Source of the DNA: Zhengitettix transpicula
Taxonomy: Eukaryota > Arthropoda > Insecta > Orthoptera > Tetrigidae
Assembly (NCBI GenBank): GCA_037074705.1
Contig: CM073593.1
Coordinates: 103,997,738-104,061,737 of the forward strand
Length of the DNA stretch: 64,000 bases
Reading direction: 5' to 3'
Part shown: positions 1 to 12,872 of the stretch, piece after piece
Numbering within the stretch: position 1 is the stretch's first letter
Layout: every line of letters starts with the position of its first letter
Notes under the pieces: generated by a model
Told to the model about the DNA's origin: nothing
The model's database searches: none
Seen by the model: only the letters and a program-made list of their open reading frames with translations
Position numbers and translations under genes: made by a program

Positions 1-892
1 AAGCAATACTAAACGTACGCTCGAATAAAAAAGGTTCCAATTTTATTTTTTTTTACATTATTCCTTCTTATCTCAAGTTATTTGACGTCTTATTTGCTGA
101 TGCGCCTTAAGTCTATAATTTTTCCAAAGTGCTTTTTCACCCATTTTGCCCGATTTTCCTAATCTTCTTTCCCTGACAAGATGACTAACATTCAGTATCC
201 TTCCTCAATAAGTTCTTACCCTGTAGTGAATGAGTCGTGTAAATTTTAAAACTATTTATAACCATAAATTTATCGACTGATTTTTTCCAGCGCCAATGAC
301 ATCAGTGCCTAATAGAAGAATCTTTAAAGTTTGTTTGTAACACTCGTATAATAAATTATCAGAATTGAATTATGGGAGTCGTAAAACTTTATTTTAACCG
401 ATATTAAATAAAATACATGAATAGGAGAGCTTCAAATATTGCATCTAGAAAATTACTTCTAAAATTGTTGGTGTATAGTGCAGACTTGTATGGAAACCAG
501 CCAAAAAAGAATTTTAAATGTTAAAAAAGATTACAAAATAGTAATTCTCAAAGGAACGAGTTTTTGAATCTCCTTGAAAACTATACGAGACTAGTTACTC
601 TTGTATTTAGCACTAATAAATTGTTATTTGCGAGGGGGGGGGGGGTTAAACAAGATTGAAGTCCCTCCTTGAGAAAATTATGAAAAAGAAAAATACCTTA
701 GGTGCTTCGTGAAACGAAGAGCGGCGGAAGATAAAATGACTACATGAAGACAACGAACACAATGTTTCAATTAAATTTTTAAGGATGTCGAAAGTGGTAA
801 TTGCCGTTACATACAGGTCTTCGCTCAATAATAAAAATGAACTTAATGGAACCAGAAAAATGTTTGATTAAAAGGCTCAGGATATACCTTAA
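1..892. other. Non-coding, probably fbp intron 1
   Basis: No exon with conserved coding content is seen. The fructose-1,6-bisphosphatase exon to the right is read leftward, so this stretch is probably part of its first intron. It is AT-rich and carries a run of 12-13 G near 635-647. No repeat with clear ends was found here. Confidence 0.5.
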
Positions 893-1509
893 TCTAATCT
901 AATAAATAAAGCAGTGTGTTTGTTTGTATGTATATATATATATATATTTGTATGTTTCTTATACAAATCTACATCGATGTAGCAAATTTCACCAAATTGC
1001 GACCAGGAAACAAACACTGTCGGGGTGAGACGCGTCTTCCACCCCCAGAAGCGGGGGTGGGAATATTTAAACATGCTAAAACAGCCGATATCTGAGTCGG
1101 ATAAATATTTTTAGGGGTCAAAGATATTGATAGTGTTTCTACCAATGTTATCTGAATACAACTTTCATCCCCTACGCCCTGGGAAAAGGGCACCCTTCGG
1201 GTTTGGGGTGGAGATGCTTTACAGTAAAATAACGCGATTACAACCGAGATTGGAGTCAAATCGATGGTTATGGAAGTCACTGAGTTTAGTTAAGACATTC
1301 AAATTGGCATTTACCCCTCAGATGCAGGGGTGGGGGGGGGGGGGGTGCAAATATTGGAATATGCAAACACTGCAGATATTTGCGTTGAATAAATATTTTT
1401 CAGGGTTCGAGTAGCGTTACATGAAAATAGCGCAAAAGCAACCGAAATTGGAGTAATATCGGGGGTTATAGATAAATAACATCTCGGGCAACGCCGGCCA
1501 CCCAGCTAG
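893..1509 (+). mobile_element. Non-autonomous Helitron-like element
   Basis: The right end reads GGGCAACGCCGGCCACC, then CAG, then CTAG followed by T. This is a GC hairpin just inside a CTAG end, as in Helitrons, which insert between A and T. The left end is TCTAAT-AATAAA followed by a GTTTGTATG-rich stretch, like the TCTATATAATAAAA start of the second copy at 61723. The interior has G/C-rich patches (around 1040 and 1165-1215) and an internal semi-duplication (1010-1250 against 1290-1490). There is no Rep/helicase coding sequence, so it must depend on an autonomous partner. The exact left boundary is uncertain (893 or 898). Confidence 0.55.
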
Positions 1510-1617
1510 TTAATAATAAATCCGTGTAGGTTGCATGACGAATACAAAACATATTAGAGGTCAGGAAAGACGAGGATTGGAGTAAAAATTAGTTAGTTGT
1601 CTGACAATGTAGCTTAC

Positions 1618-1790
1618 ATTTTGGCAATGCCGGCTTTGCGGACGGCCGAGCTGACAGCCTTGATGGCGGTCTGTAGACATGTGAGCAGCTGCGACAGTTC
1701 TCCAGTGGCTCCAGGAACGCTCTTCTGCTGCGCGAGGACGAACCTCGTCAGGGTCATGCAGTTAGAGTCGAGGGAATGTCCGTGTGACAT
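1618..1790 (-). CDS. fbp: Fructose-1,6-bisphosphatase, first coding exon (partial)
   Basis: This exon encodes 57 residues plus two bases, starting MSHGHSLDSN and running through MTLTRFVL, TGELSQLL, AIKAVSSAV and RKAGIAKM. It matches the N-terminal helix region of class I fructose-1,6-bisphosphatase, which removes the 1-phosphate from fructose-1,6-bisphosphate in cytosolic gluconeogenesis. The TGELSQLL segment corresponds to the allosteric AMP site of the animal enzyme. The ATG at 1790 was chosen because the frame upstream has only a TTG, and its distance to the conserved TLTRFV motif is normal. The exon ends with AT followed by the donor GTAAGC at 1617. The next codon would give the family's M/L-Y-G-I sequence. 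The remaining exons, including the metal and catalytic sites, must lie left of the window, so intron 1 exceeds 1.6 kb and contains a Helitron. Confidence 0.88.
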
Positions 1791-3065
1791 GGCGATCGCC
1801 AACTGAACTTGTTGCGTCAGGCACGCGAGCTTCTATCAACTCAGAGGTGCGGCCCTCACTCGGAAGCTACGTCAACTAGTTCGCAGCGGGATTCTCAAAC
1901 AAATAAAATGTTACAGCACATTCCCTGGCTAAACGTACGAAGTGTAATCCAGAGATTCTCTTCTTTTCGTTATTCTTTGATTACTAAGAGTAAACCCTAG
2001 TATACTATTTATTAATTTTCCATATTTTGGTGCTCTAATCTTGAATACCTCCCCCTATACCCCACAAAAAATATTTGACTAACGGTTTCAAATATTTAGT
2101 AGTGCTACACTTTTAAAATTTTCCCATCTTTCTTCCAGTTTTTCCACCATACATATAATCATGTGAACAGTTTCACTAACATATTTCAGACTGGTCATTT
2201 CTTAATAGAAATAGTTACATTCCCTTCAAGAAATGCATTTTCTGATAGCCAAATTTGTGAATGCCTAACAGAAACTTATTTTACAATAGAACTCACAGGT
2301 CGTTGACAAGCCATGCTGATACAATTACATCAGAAAATTCACAGGTGTTTTGAGATTCTAACAACACTAAAAGTTCTCAACTTTCAACACCCTGACATAA
2401 ATTTGTACATTTAACAACCAGCTGCTCTCTGAACATTGGAAATAATTTTTTTTATCATACAGCTTTCCTTACTCCAGTGTACAAATTTCATTATTCTCAA
2501 ATCAAATACCACTTCCAACAGGTTCAAGCACAATAAGGGAAAACTACAATACTGGTACGTAAACTGCTGGGTTACAAAAAAAGTAGGTAACATTAGAATA
2601 ATCCTCTCTCAGAATTGAAAATTCAAGAAAATATTTTATAACATGCTACCGTAATTTCTGAGTGAACCGTTGCAGCATATGGATCTGACAAATTATTCAT
2701 GGTAACACATTACAGTTCCATATCAGCTATTTGGGGAATAAACTAGAAACAAAAATGTGGACAGGGGAGCTGTTAAAGATGCTAGTGAAAAGTTTGTGGC
2801 ATGCAGTAAATAATTTCCAGTATACAAAATATTTGGTCCTTTAGTGTGTATATGAACGACAAAGTATTCTGGCCTTACTCCACAATATTTTAACAGCTCT
2901 CCAGTGCAAGAATAAATGACTTAATAAAATTACAATAAACCCATCTGTACAAATGAAAGCTTCCTGGAATTTAATTTCTTATTTAAAAATTCATATAGGA
3001 AATAAATCAGTCCATTATAACATGAAAAGTTGGACAATAAATACAACAAATTATAATTTCACAAT
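1791..3065. other. Intergenic region between fbp and RpS15
   Basis: This is the 5' flank of fbp (right of 1790) and the 3' flank of RpS15. The first 100 bases are relatively GC-rich and probably include the fbp 5'UTR and promoter; no TATA box stands out. The rest is AT-rich, without conserved coding content or a repeat with definable ends. Confidence 0.5.
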
Positions 3066-3071
3066 TTTATT
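3066..3071 (-). promoter_or_regulatory. Poly(A) signal of RpS15
   Basis: AATAAA on the minus strand, 15 bases past the RpS15 stop codon. A very short 3'UTR is usual for ribosomal protein genes. Confidence 0.6.
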
Positions 3072-3085
3072 AGCAACATGTACAT

Positions 3086-4600
<1,515 letters not shown>

Positions 4601-4635
4601 GTTGTCAGCTCGCGACACACTCTTCACAGGAAAGG
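4601..4635 (-). promoter_or_regulatory. Likely 5'UTR with TOP-type pyrimidine tract of RpS15
   Basis: Minus-strand CCTTTCCT lies 28-35 bases before the RpS15 ATG. Ribosomal protein mRNAs normally begin at a C within such a tract (5'TOP), so transcription probably starts here. No TATA box is seen upstream. This is inference from sequence alone. Confidence 0.4.
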
Positions 4636-5705
4636 TTAGAGAACATCCGCTTCCGTTGTTGCCAGTCCAAAGTTATTAAAAACAAAGATATCATTATTCG
4701 TTTCTCTCAGAGTCTGGACCCACTCGAATATATTTCCAGGGCAATCGAGGTGTTAAACTGGTTTTTAAGATTTCTAAAAAAAAACTTAAATAAAGGTTAA
4801 CCTAAACCGCGTTGAAAATACTCAAGCCATCGATTGTTTCATTAACATTTGTTTCTAACCTGTTCTTACGCCCTTCGGCAATCTAAATTATTGTAATTAT
4901 CTCATTAAGACGGGAAAAATTCACGAATAATCTTCTAATTCAGCTCTAAATCAAGGCTTCGAATCCTACTATTAAACATTAATCCATAACATTATTAAGT
5001 ATATTTATTATGGGTTATCCTCTCTTCTTGTTAACAACTAGAAACACTCCATAAATAACATTTTTATTTCAGTGAATATCAATTCAGGTTTTTGCTTCTC
5101 CAGCAAAACTATTAGGAATAGACGTAATGTGAACCCTTTTTTTCAAATATCCCTAGCTTTCTAAAAGCCATTAGAATGAGAAATAAAACAATACAATAAA
5201 GGACTTCACTGACACAGAAAGCCATTCGGTGGTTTTCCCTGGGCTTGGCTGAACTAGGCATGTCCATGTCTGCAAGTATGCAGACTCGTATCTTCAATCT
5301 TATGATCATTACATACTGAAGCACAGTAGTTAACTATTTAAAACATTGGTCTCATACCCTCTCAATGTCATGTCACCACATTTAGTACACTAACTTCTCC
5401 AAATCAGAACGTGGAACATTAAAATATTCTCTCTGTATTCTGTAGATTGTTACAAAACTTTCATTTTTGTCTCAAATTTTTAGCTGCTATTTGTGTACAA
5501 AGACCTCGTACACCTGAATATTTCTCTGAATTATCTACAGTACTTTGTGAAATCCATCATGTTGCCACAATTTCTAATATTCTTTCTTAATTTTTTATCA
5601 TTACAATTCCGTATTTTACATGTATATTTCAAACAGTCATAATGCTTGTTAATTATAATAATTAAAAATAAACTGAACAACACATTTTGGTAGTTAGGGA
5701 TAATT
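4636..5705. other. Intergenic region upstream of RpS15 and downstream of UBL7
   Basis: About 1.1 kb of AT-rich sequence holding the RpS15 promoter at its left end. No conserved coding content, RNA gene or bounded repeat is seen. Confidence 0.5.
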
Positions 5706-5711
5706 TTTATT
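5706..5711 (-). promoter_or_regulatory. Poly(A) signal of UBL7
   Basis: AATAAA on the minus strand, 58 bases past the UBL7 stop codon. Confidence 0.5.
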
Positions 5712-5768
5712 ACTTCAAAGCATATATGAAAAATAATAAATTTCTGAAAATAGTTTGAGATATAAAAT

Positions 5769-8700
5769 CTAGGAAGGCGAGAATGTCAATGTACCATTGA
5801 AAACAAGATCAATGGCTGCTTGTACATCTCCTCCAGTCGCCTGAAGAGCTTGCAAGTTAATGGCATCATCAGTCAGGCCAAGTTCGTGCATTTGTTGAAG
5901 CTGCCTGGCAAGGCGTCCTTCCAGAGAGGACACATCTGGAACTTGTTCTTCACTATCTCCACCAGTCTGTATCAGATGTAAGGAAATGTTGAACACGTAT
6001 ATCAATATTGTACATAATTCTAGCACTTAAATTAATACATTATTGAGTTATATCACATTTTGGTTAATTATTTACAAATGATTTAAAATAAAGAAATTCC
6101 ATTCAATCAACTTCCACACACACACACACCTGCTGAAAGATAATTTTTTCAGTTTGGAACAAATATTTTTTTTTAAAAAAAGATCTTTACTACTGAAAAA
6201 AGTGTAGAAAACGTTATGTAGCAATTAGCAATACTTACTGCATTCATTAATGAAGAACCACCTCCAACATTTGCAAAAGCATCTTGCAAAGCTTGTGTAA
6301 ACATTGCTTGGGTGAAAAAGTCTGCAGAAGAGCTGGACGATGACGCTGGTGGAGATGATGATGATACCAATCCTGTGAAGAACAAAGTCTTACCTATTTA
6401 CTCTGAAAATTGAGGATGACTACGCTATTACAAATATAAATAAACCACAGCCTTTAACATCTGAAAATGAATTTTATTGAAATTATACAATGTTTCATCG
6501 CTATTTGTGACCTCTTCAGGTAAGAATTATTACAAAATTTTGATAGTCGTGGATATACTCCACAATAGCAGTCAGCAGAGTATGTCTGTAACTATCAAAA
6601 AAAATTTTACCCTGGAAGAGGTCAAAAATAGCAACAAAACATTGTATAATTTTTAATAGAATTCATTTTCCGACGTTAAAACATTTATTTATAATTTAAA
6701 TGTAAATAGTCAGAATATATCATTATTTAACTCATTCCCATTGCAATGAAATAAAATGAAACAAATCACATAATTATTATTTCACTGTACTTCTTTACAT
6801 ACAAAATGATTTTTTTTAATAGTAAGTAAAAATAAATAATATACACAAACATTAATTTTGATGTGAAAAACTTTATCATTATTTTAAAATATTTGTAAAA
6901 AATTAAAAGTTATTCATGGCATTATCCATGAGAACTGAACTAATATAAATATCAACAGACCAATTAAAACAATTTTGAGATACCTGTGGCAGATGCAAAA
7001 GCAGCTGCAACCTGTGCTGGGGTAATAACAGAGTACGACTGCTGACGAGACAAATCGCTGCCTCTTGGCTGAGAATCAGAAGACTGCAAGCATAAATGAG
7101 AAAGTATTAGATATATTTTACATTTCTAAAATAAATGTGAAAAGTAATTTTTAATTTTATGGAAAAATATAATTGAGATATCATAAATGAAAGAACACGA
7201 GACAAAATTATAGATTTTACAATAAATATATATTAATGTTAAGTTTCAAGATGGGAACTACAGTTAAGCAAAATAAAGCACAATTCCATTAACTTAATTA
7301 AAACAATAGCGTCTATTTTTTGTCATCTAATAACATTTTTAGCTTCTTTTGAATTATATGGAAATTAGAGCTCGTCTCACCTGAAAACTATTTGTGTGTT
7401 CACATATTATTGAGTTTTTTTTTATTATTTATTGAGTTGTTTTCTTTCTTTAGTTTTTCCCCCCAGCTAAATCATAATGTACACTATATTGAAAACATAA
7501 TTTGTAAACAATTCACCTGTGAAGAATCCATTTCATCGTCTTCACTTAGGGCATCTAGTGAGTAGGAGTACCCTGATGAAAGTGGAGGGAGTGAAGATTG
7601 ATTTTGGCCACCCACCGCTTCTTCATGCACAGCTGCGGCAATAAGAGCAGCTGCTTCAGCCAGAGCTGGGTGAAGTTCAGCAATTCTACAAATTAATATA
7701 TATCAATTCAGTAATTAAAATGTAAACCAAGACACACGTCTAACAAGTAAGTTTCATTGTCACTAAACAATAATGTTTTGTTATATGTTTAACTGTAAGT
7801 GATAATGTTATTTCCTGTTCAAATCTTATAAGACAATGATGAGGATGACATCAATGCCATTTTATCAGAATTGAACAGGAAAATACAACAAACTTATTTG
7901 TTTGTTATGATATACCTCTATTATCTTACTGAAAGGGTATCCTAGCAGTTTCACTATATATTTCATTAATAGAATTACATTTCTGTTTCATATAAAAAAT
8001 TAATTTATAATTGATAATTTTTTATTGTTGCTCCATGGACTCTTATTCTAGCAGATATCTCATCAATAATTATATGTATTATTATTATAATAACAGAAAA
8101 GTACTTTTGAAGAATACCTGCGGCATGTATCCATGTTTTCCATATGCACCAATAATTCTGGATCTCTTAAGATGGCAAGTCCTACCACATCGTCATTTAG
8201 TCCAGGAGTTGTCTGCATGATGTTTTCAAGTACTTCCTGCCTGCTTAATCGCTATGGAGAAAATAATAAGCAAAATATCTGTAATATAAAAACTGAAAAC
8301 AAATCTGATCTTCATTTGTAGTATTGAGATTGAAATCTGATAAGGTTCACCAATTGTTACAACATAACCGAGTGTACTTACGTGTAAAGCACTGCGATAA
8401 CCAGGATGTCTTGCAAATGTCTTAAATGCCAAGACCAATTCCAAAATCTCATTTTCAGTCATTGTCCTAACTGGAATGGGATTTTCTGAAATTGATTGGA
8501 TAACTGAGTGATTTTCAACAGTAATTATTTTACTGTTTAGGAATAAATATTTATAAATGATGGAACATTACTCTTCACTTACAAAATGATTATTAGACAT
8601 GAAAATCGACATTTGTCGTATTATAGTAAGTGACTTAAGCACACTAATGAAGTTTTGAGAATGAAAAATAAATTTGGCTAAGTAAACAAATTTCTTATCT

Positions 8701-10042
8701 CTAATTTTTAAATAAAATTTAACTATTTTTTAGAGTTGAGCAAATACCTTTCTCCTTGATTTTTAATACATGGATTGTAGCACCAGGCTTAATACCATAT
8801 CCACGAAGCGTAGACTCATCTTCTAAAATGTTTCCAGAGTAAATAAGTTCTGAAATTAATATGAAATAAATAAACTTTGTGAAATATAACCATTTTAGGA
8901 AGAAAAAAAAACATGTAAGTTAAACTATACAAACATAGATTTAGAAATAGTTATGTCCAAGTGCACAAGTATTCCAATGCTATTTCTGCCATTTGGAATT
9001 CATTACATACAGCTTCAAAATTAAGTTTTTGATCATTAATATTTAAGTATGTGACAGTTTAGATTTGTAATACAAATTAAAAATTCCTAAACTAAGAGAG
9101 TCTTTCAATAGGGGTCTTAGAATTTTGTCTATTATACAGAAAACATGTGGAAAAAAATTTCCGAAGAAGTTCCTGCCAGTAAAGATTAGCCAAAGACTTT
9201 GCTCCTGTCTGTATACCCTGTTCGTAAGAATATAATGAATGTTTTTCAGAACAATAGTGGCGTTGCTCCGTGAGGATGCTCCCTATATACAACAATGCTA
9301 GCCTCCACCTTCTCCCTTCTTTTACTGCACATATGGCAGTACTTTTGAAACCTCTCCAGCTACACACATATTTAAATGTAAATTTGTATGTAAGAGAGAA
9401 TGAAATATGGAGAATACTGAAATAGAAATGATACTTAAGAGTTGCCAAACGAGCAGTCGCACGACAAGATTTAAAGGAAGACCACAGAATTGATGGAAAC
9501 AGTATTTGGAAAAAGAGCTTAAAAATTATGTAAGTTAAAAAATGGTCTGAGAAAGAACAGATCAGGAAAGATTGAAACAGTGTCTTAGGGAGAACAAAGT
9601 TCATCTCAGTTTGCAACACAAAAAAAAATAATATAAAGTAAACTGGCCCGTGTGAAAACCCACATTCAGTTAAGCTATATAAGTATTAGTGATTTTAATA
9701 TTATATTTATTGGAGAAACGCCTTACTAGCGTAAATAATCTAGCAGAGTTGAGTTCATTCCATCAATTTTGAATCAGATATGACAACAAAAAAATTAATT
9801 ACTGTCTAATATTTTCACTTGAGAAACAACTCCGCCCAAAATTTAATATGCACAATTAAGAGTAGCAATAGTCAGGAATACCAGAAATAATATTTCTTAC
9901 CTATACCATTTTTTGCCAAATTGGTAAGCCTCGACGCTTCTTCTTTAAGCAGCTCGACTTTGCCGTCTAAATCAATGTCATTAACTTTAACACGCTCAAA
10001 TGTGTGTGGCGTGAGGCGAATACCCAAAGTTAATGTCGACAT
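5769..10042 (-). CDS. Ubl7: Ubiquitin-like protein 7 (UBL-UBA protein)
   Basis: Eight coding exons: 10042-9901, 8849-8748, 8485-8382, 8251-8118, 7685-7517, 7083-6984, 6372-6239 and 5966-5769. All junctions keep frame and give 360 residues (human UBL7 has 380). Residues 1-81 form a ubiquitin-like domain starting MSTLTLGIRL and including LIYSGNILEDESTLRGYGIK and a GATIHVL strand. A helical middle follows (QEVLENIMQTTPGL, LRDPELL, LHPALAEAAALI), then a Ser-rich, low-complexity stretch with FFTQAMFTQALQDA. The C-terminal UBA domain (about residues 310-351) has MHELGLTDDAINLQALQATG and DVQAAIDLVFNG. The UBL/UBA pairing is that of proteasome- and ubiquitin-binding adaptors; the cellular role of UBL7 is poorly defined. 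The exon order of UBL, linker and UBA matches the vertebrate protein. Confidence 0.92.
6453..6681. repeat. Foldback element in UBL7 intron
   Basis: Two inverted arms of about 60 bases (6460-6525 and 6610-6681) begin and end with TTTAACATCTGAAAATGAAT and a diverged complement. The left arm, read on the minus strand, contains CTGAAGA (6519-6513) followed by a short hairpin and GAAAC (6496-6492). This is the same arrangement found in the other foldback elements of this window. Confidence 0.5.
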
Positions 10043-11118
10043 ATTAATTCAATATAAACTTAAAGTTCTTTGTGTATACGTAATCTTCCTCTTCGAATGA
10101 ACTGAACTCGTAAAATCAACTTTAATTACCAACTAGTTCTTGTCATTGTATACGAACTATTTAAATTTGTCGCAACCTGCACAAATTTCTTATACTAAAT
10201 CAAAAATTGCTGAATAGCAATGGAACACAATGAAGATACTTCAAGGTTCATGGCTTGATAAATCCATAACATTCAATTACAGGTCACGAAGTAGGTTGTC
10301 GTTGTTACTGTCACTGACAAAGATAACTGATTATACCAAAGAATTTAATTTGAAAAAAAATATCTGAAATAGAGATGAATTTATTTTAATTATTTAATTT
10401 GTGGTGTTTATTACAAATCAAAATATATCGGAACAAAAGATGGTAATAACAGGTAACAAAAAAATTAACAAAATGAAAACCTCATGAATGGATGTGGAGA
10501 CACGTTCATATTGTAAAAGCTGACTAAGCTAAAAACCTTTATATTCATGTTCTACGGGGAAATAAAATATTATTTTATTATATTACTTAGCTTTAAGAAA
10601 ATATGAACAGGTTTTTCAACGACATTTGAAACTGTTGTTCAATTTTGTACAAGTTTAACAAAGTACATGTGGGTCACTTTTAACCCGCGGAGCAAATTTT
10701 GCAATTGAAAAAAATGCACGTGCTATTGTTATGTGCCTTCTTAAGTCATTGGAAGACTAATTTTATACAATAAGACAATTAAAAGACTTTTTATTAAGTG
10801 AATTGAAGTTGAAGATGATAAAACTACGAATTCAGAAATATTAGGTGATAATGCGGATCCTTCTTCTCTTGTGGGAAATATTCATTATTAAATTGAAATA
10901 ATGTTGAAAATGAAATCATATATATCGCAAAATTCATTTTTGTAACAGATTTTAAATAAAACATTAACTAATGTAATATGTGAAAAATATTTATAATTGT
11001 TCCCAATGCAAGTCCTTATTAAAATTATTTTATTGTTATGGGAACAGGTGATTCAAATTAACCTTTTTTAAAAAAAACGGCCTGACGGGTAACAAATTTC
11101 CTAAGAATTGTAATTCAC
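10043..11118. other. Intergenic region upstream of UBL7
   Basis: About 1.1 kb, AT-rich. The UBL7 promoter should lie in the first few hundred bases. No TATA box, coding content or bounded repeat can be supported. Confidence 0.5.
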
Positions 11119-11790
11119 TACAGTGTTTCTAACAGCATCGCAATTACACTAGTTACAAATTTATATATAAAAAAAACTCTTTTTTGGGGGGGGGGGTGTA
11201 GGCATGCTATGTATAGGGTAATCCACATAATGACAACTCCCCTCTTATAGCACCGGAAAGGTATTTGAAAGGGGGGATGTGGAAGGGTAGAGGAAGGTAG
11301 CCAAGGGTTAACTAGGGCCCCCGGGCTATAGTTTAAGGATCCTAACCGACATTCGCCTGAAAGTATTGCAGGACAAACCCTATAAAAACCTGCATCAGGT
11401 AGGTCGGGCATTGGGTACTTGTCCCACGCCTTTCCGATAGCGGGAGAGGAGTTTGCTGTGGGGACGCAGCATTCCCTTCTCCGTGCCTCGACCAGTTTAG
11501 CAGGCAGCTGGCTGACTATTCCAATGGGAATAGCGGACAACTCTTACCATATGCCCAAGGTCTGTGACCCCGGAACATACACCTCTCAGAACAGACCGAG
11601 GTGCCTCGGCTTGTGGGAACCTTAGTTCAAAAATGGAGAGGAAAAGGCATCCCCAAAGGTAGCCCCTTCGTATCTCTCCTACAAGGTTTTGCCTGCGAGG
11701 GAATATCCCTCTAAGGTAGTGTTTCTGCAGCATTACAATTATCCTAATTACAAATTTTTATAAAAAAAAATAAAAGAAAACTCTTTTGTC
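11119..11790. repeat. Imperfect ~60 bp direct repeats flanking repeat-family copy 1
   Basis: The sequence GTGTTTCT / AGCAT / CAATTA / CTA / TTACAAATTT / TATA / AAAACTCTTTT occurs at about 11121-11182 and again at about 11718-11788, on either side of the interspersed repeat. It is far too long for an ordinary target-site duplication. It may be a terminal repeat of a larger element or the trace of a repair-associated duplication. Confidence 0.5.
11176..11715 (-). mobile_element. Interspersed poly(A)-ended repeat, copy 1
   Basis: One of four copies or fragments in this window (others at 15431-15945, 18830-19273 and 63789-64000). Oriented by the A-tract at one end, this copy runs on the minus strand and ends in C and A runs at 11176-11198. 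Shared blocks include GGTTCCCACAAGCCGAGG, CTCTCCATTTTTGAACTAAG, GGGCGTGGGACAAGTACC and CCCTAGTTAACCCTTGGCTA. About 60 codons stay open in the sense strand of copies 1 and 3 (IPIGI, SPAIG, AWDKY, MPDLPDAGF), but the antisense strand is also open there, so coding is unproven. Probably a retroposed non-autonomous element; family not recognised. Confidence 0.6.
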
Positions 11791-12872
11791 TTTATCCTTC
11801 AATAGCAACATATTTAACGGAAAGACACATAGAGAAAATTCAGCGTTTAAGAATGTCCTCATTAATTTTAATCAAACACAATCAGCCTACACCAAAACTA
11901 AGTACCCTAAATTTTGTTTCATTATAATGCAGTAGGTAGACTTATTAAAAAGTTACTGTGATGTGTAGAAATGACTTAAATAATTTTAATTGTGGCATTA
12001 AATAAATAAACATCAGCTATTTTTAAGTCAAAAAAAAAATTATTAATTAAATTAAGAATGTTTCATTGCTTTCGCAGAAGTAGGCTGCAACGTTGTAGCT
12101 TGGTATATAACAATATTCTAACCATTGTTCATTGATATTTATGGTGAACACTTGATCCAGTGGTGAGAGCTCAGTTCACAATTCAATTTCTTTTTTTGTC
12201 ATTCCTTGGATATTTATATGTAGTACTCTTCGTGACTTTGAAAAGTTTGTCGTCGACAAACATTTGTTTGTTATATACCTTCTAATTATGATTTCAATAG
12301 GCCAGAATCTTGGATCCTTTGTTGTCAGATTATTATTATTATGAAGCACCTATTTTTTTCTTGTTTTTTTTTTTTATAATTTTTCACTCTTAAAGATTTC
12401 ATTAGGACACTAGGAAAACTTCAAGACTGTCTCACATTCAGATTAAGTCAATCATTTATGTATTGAAATAGTTGTTTATTGATTTACTTTACATAGAAGA
12501 CAATTATAATAAATATGTAATATCAATATTTAAAATAATTTAGTTGATTAAAATGAACATATATTTAAACATTGTATGTTTGCTACGATTCATTGTATTG
12601 CGTTTTTTTACATTTTATTAACTACTATTACTTTGTCTTTGTTTATTATTATAATTATATAATTGATTATTTAAAAATTAAAATGTCTTTAACTGTTGTA
12701 AATATCAACATTAAACAAGTAAATACATGTATATTATTGATATTGCAGATTGTTCTTACAATATGTAAATTACATAATTAAAATACCATAGGTTGATGAT
12801 TGAAACCAACAGTATGGTATACGAATTAAAAGCTTAATAAATAATGATTCAAGTATTAAATAATATTTTGAA
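11791..12872. other. AT-rich intergenic region
   Basis: Downstream flank of the uncharacterised gene. Only low-complexity AT-rich sequence with stop-rich short frames is seen. Confidence 0.5.

Noticed and set aside
635..647. Long G runs (also near 1328-1345, 11187-11198, 15447-15456, 60360-60374) as G-quadruplex signals
   Set aside because: They are single homopolymers, mostly inside repeat tails or Helitron interiors, and their lengths are prone to sequencing error. No four-tract pattern is conserved.
9092..9619. 175-codon open frame on the minus strand inside UBL7 intron 1
   Set aside because: Composition is Phe/Ser/Leu-rich as expected from AT-rich antisense sequence. It has no recognisable domain, and UBL7 splices across it cleanly.
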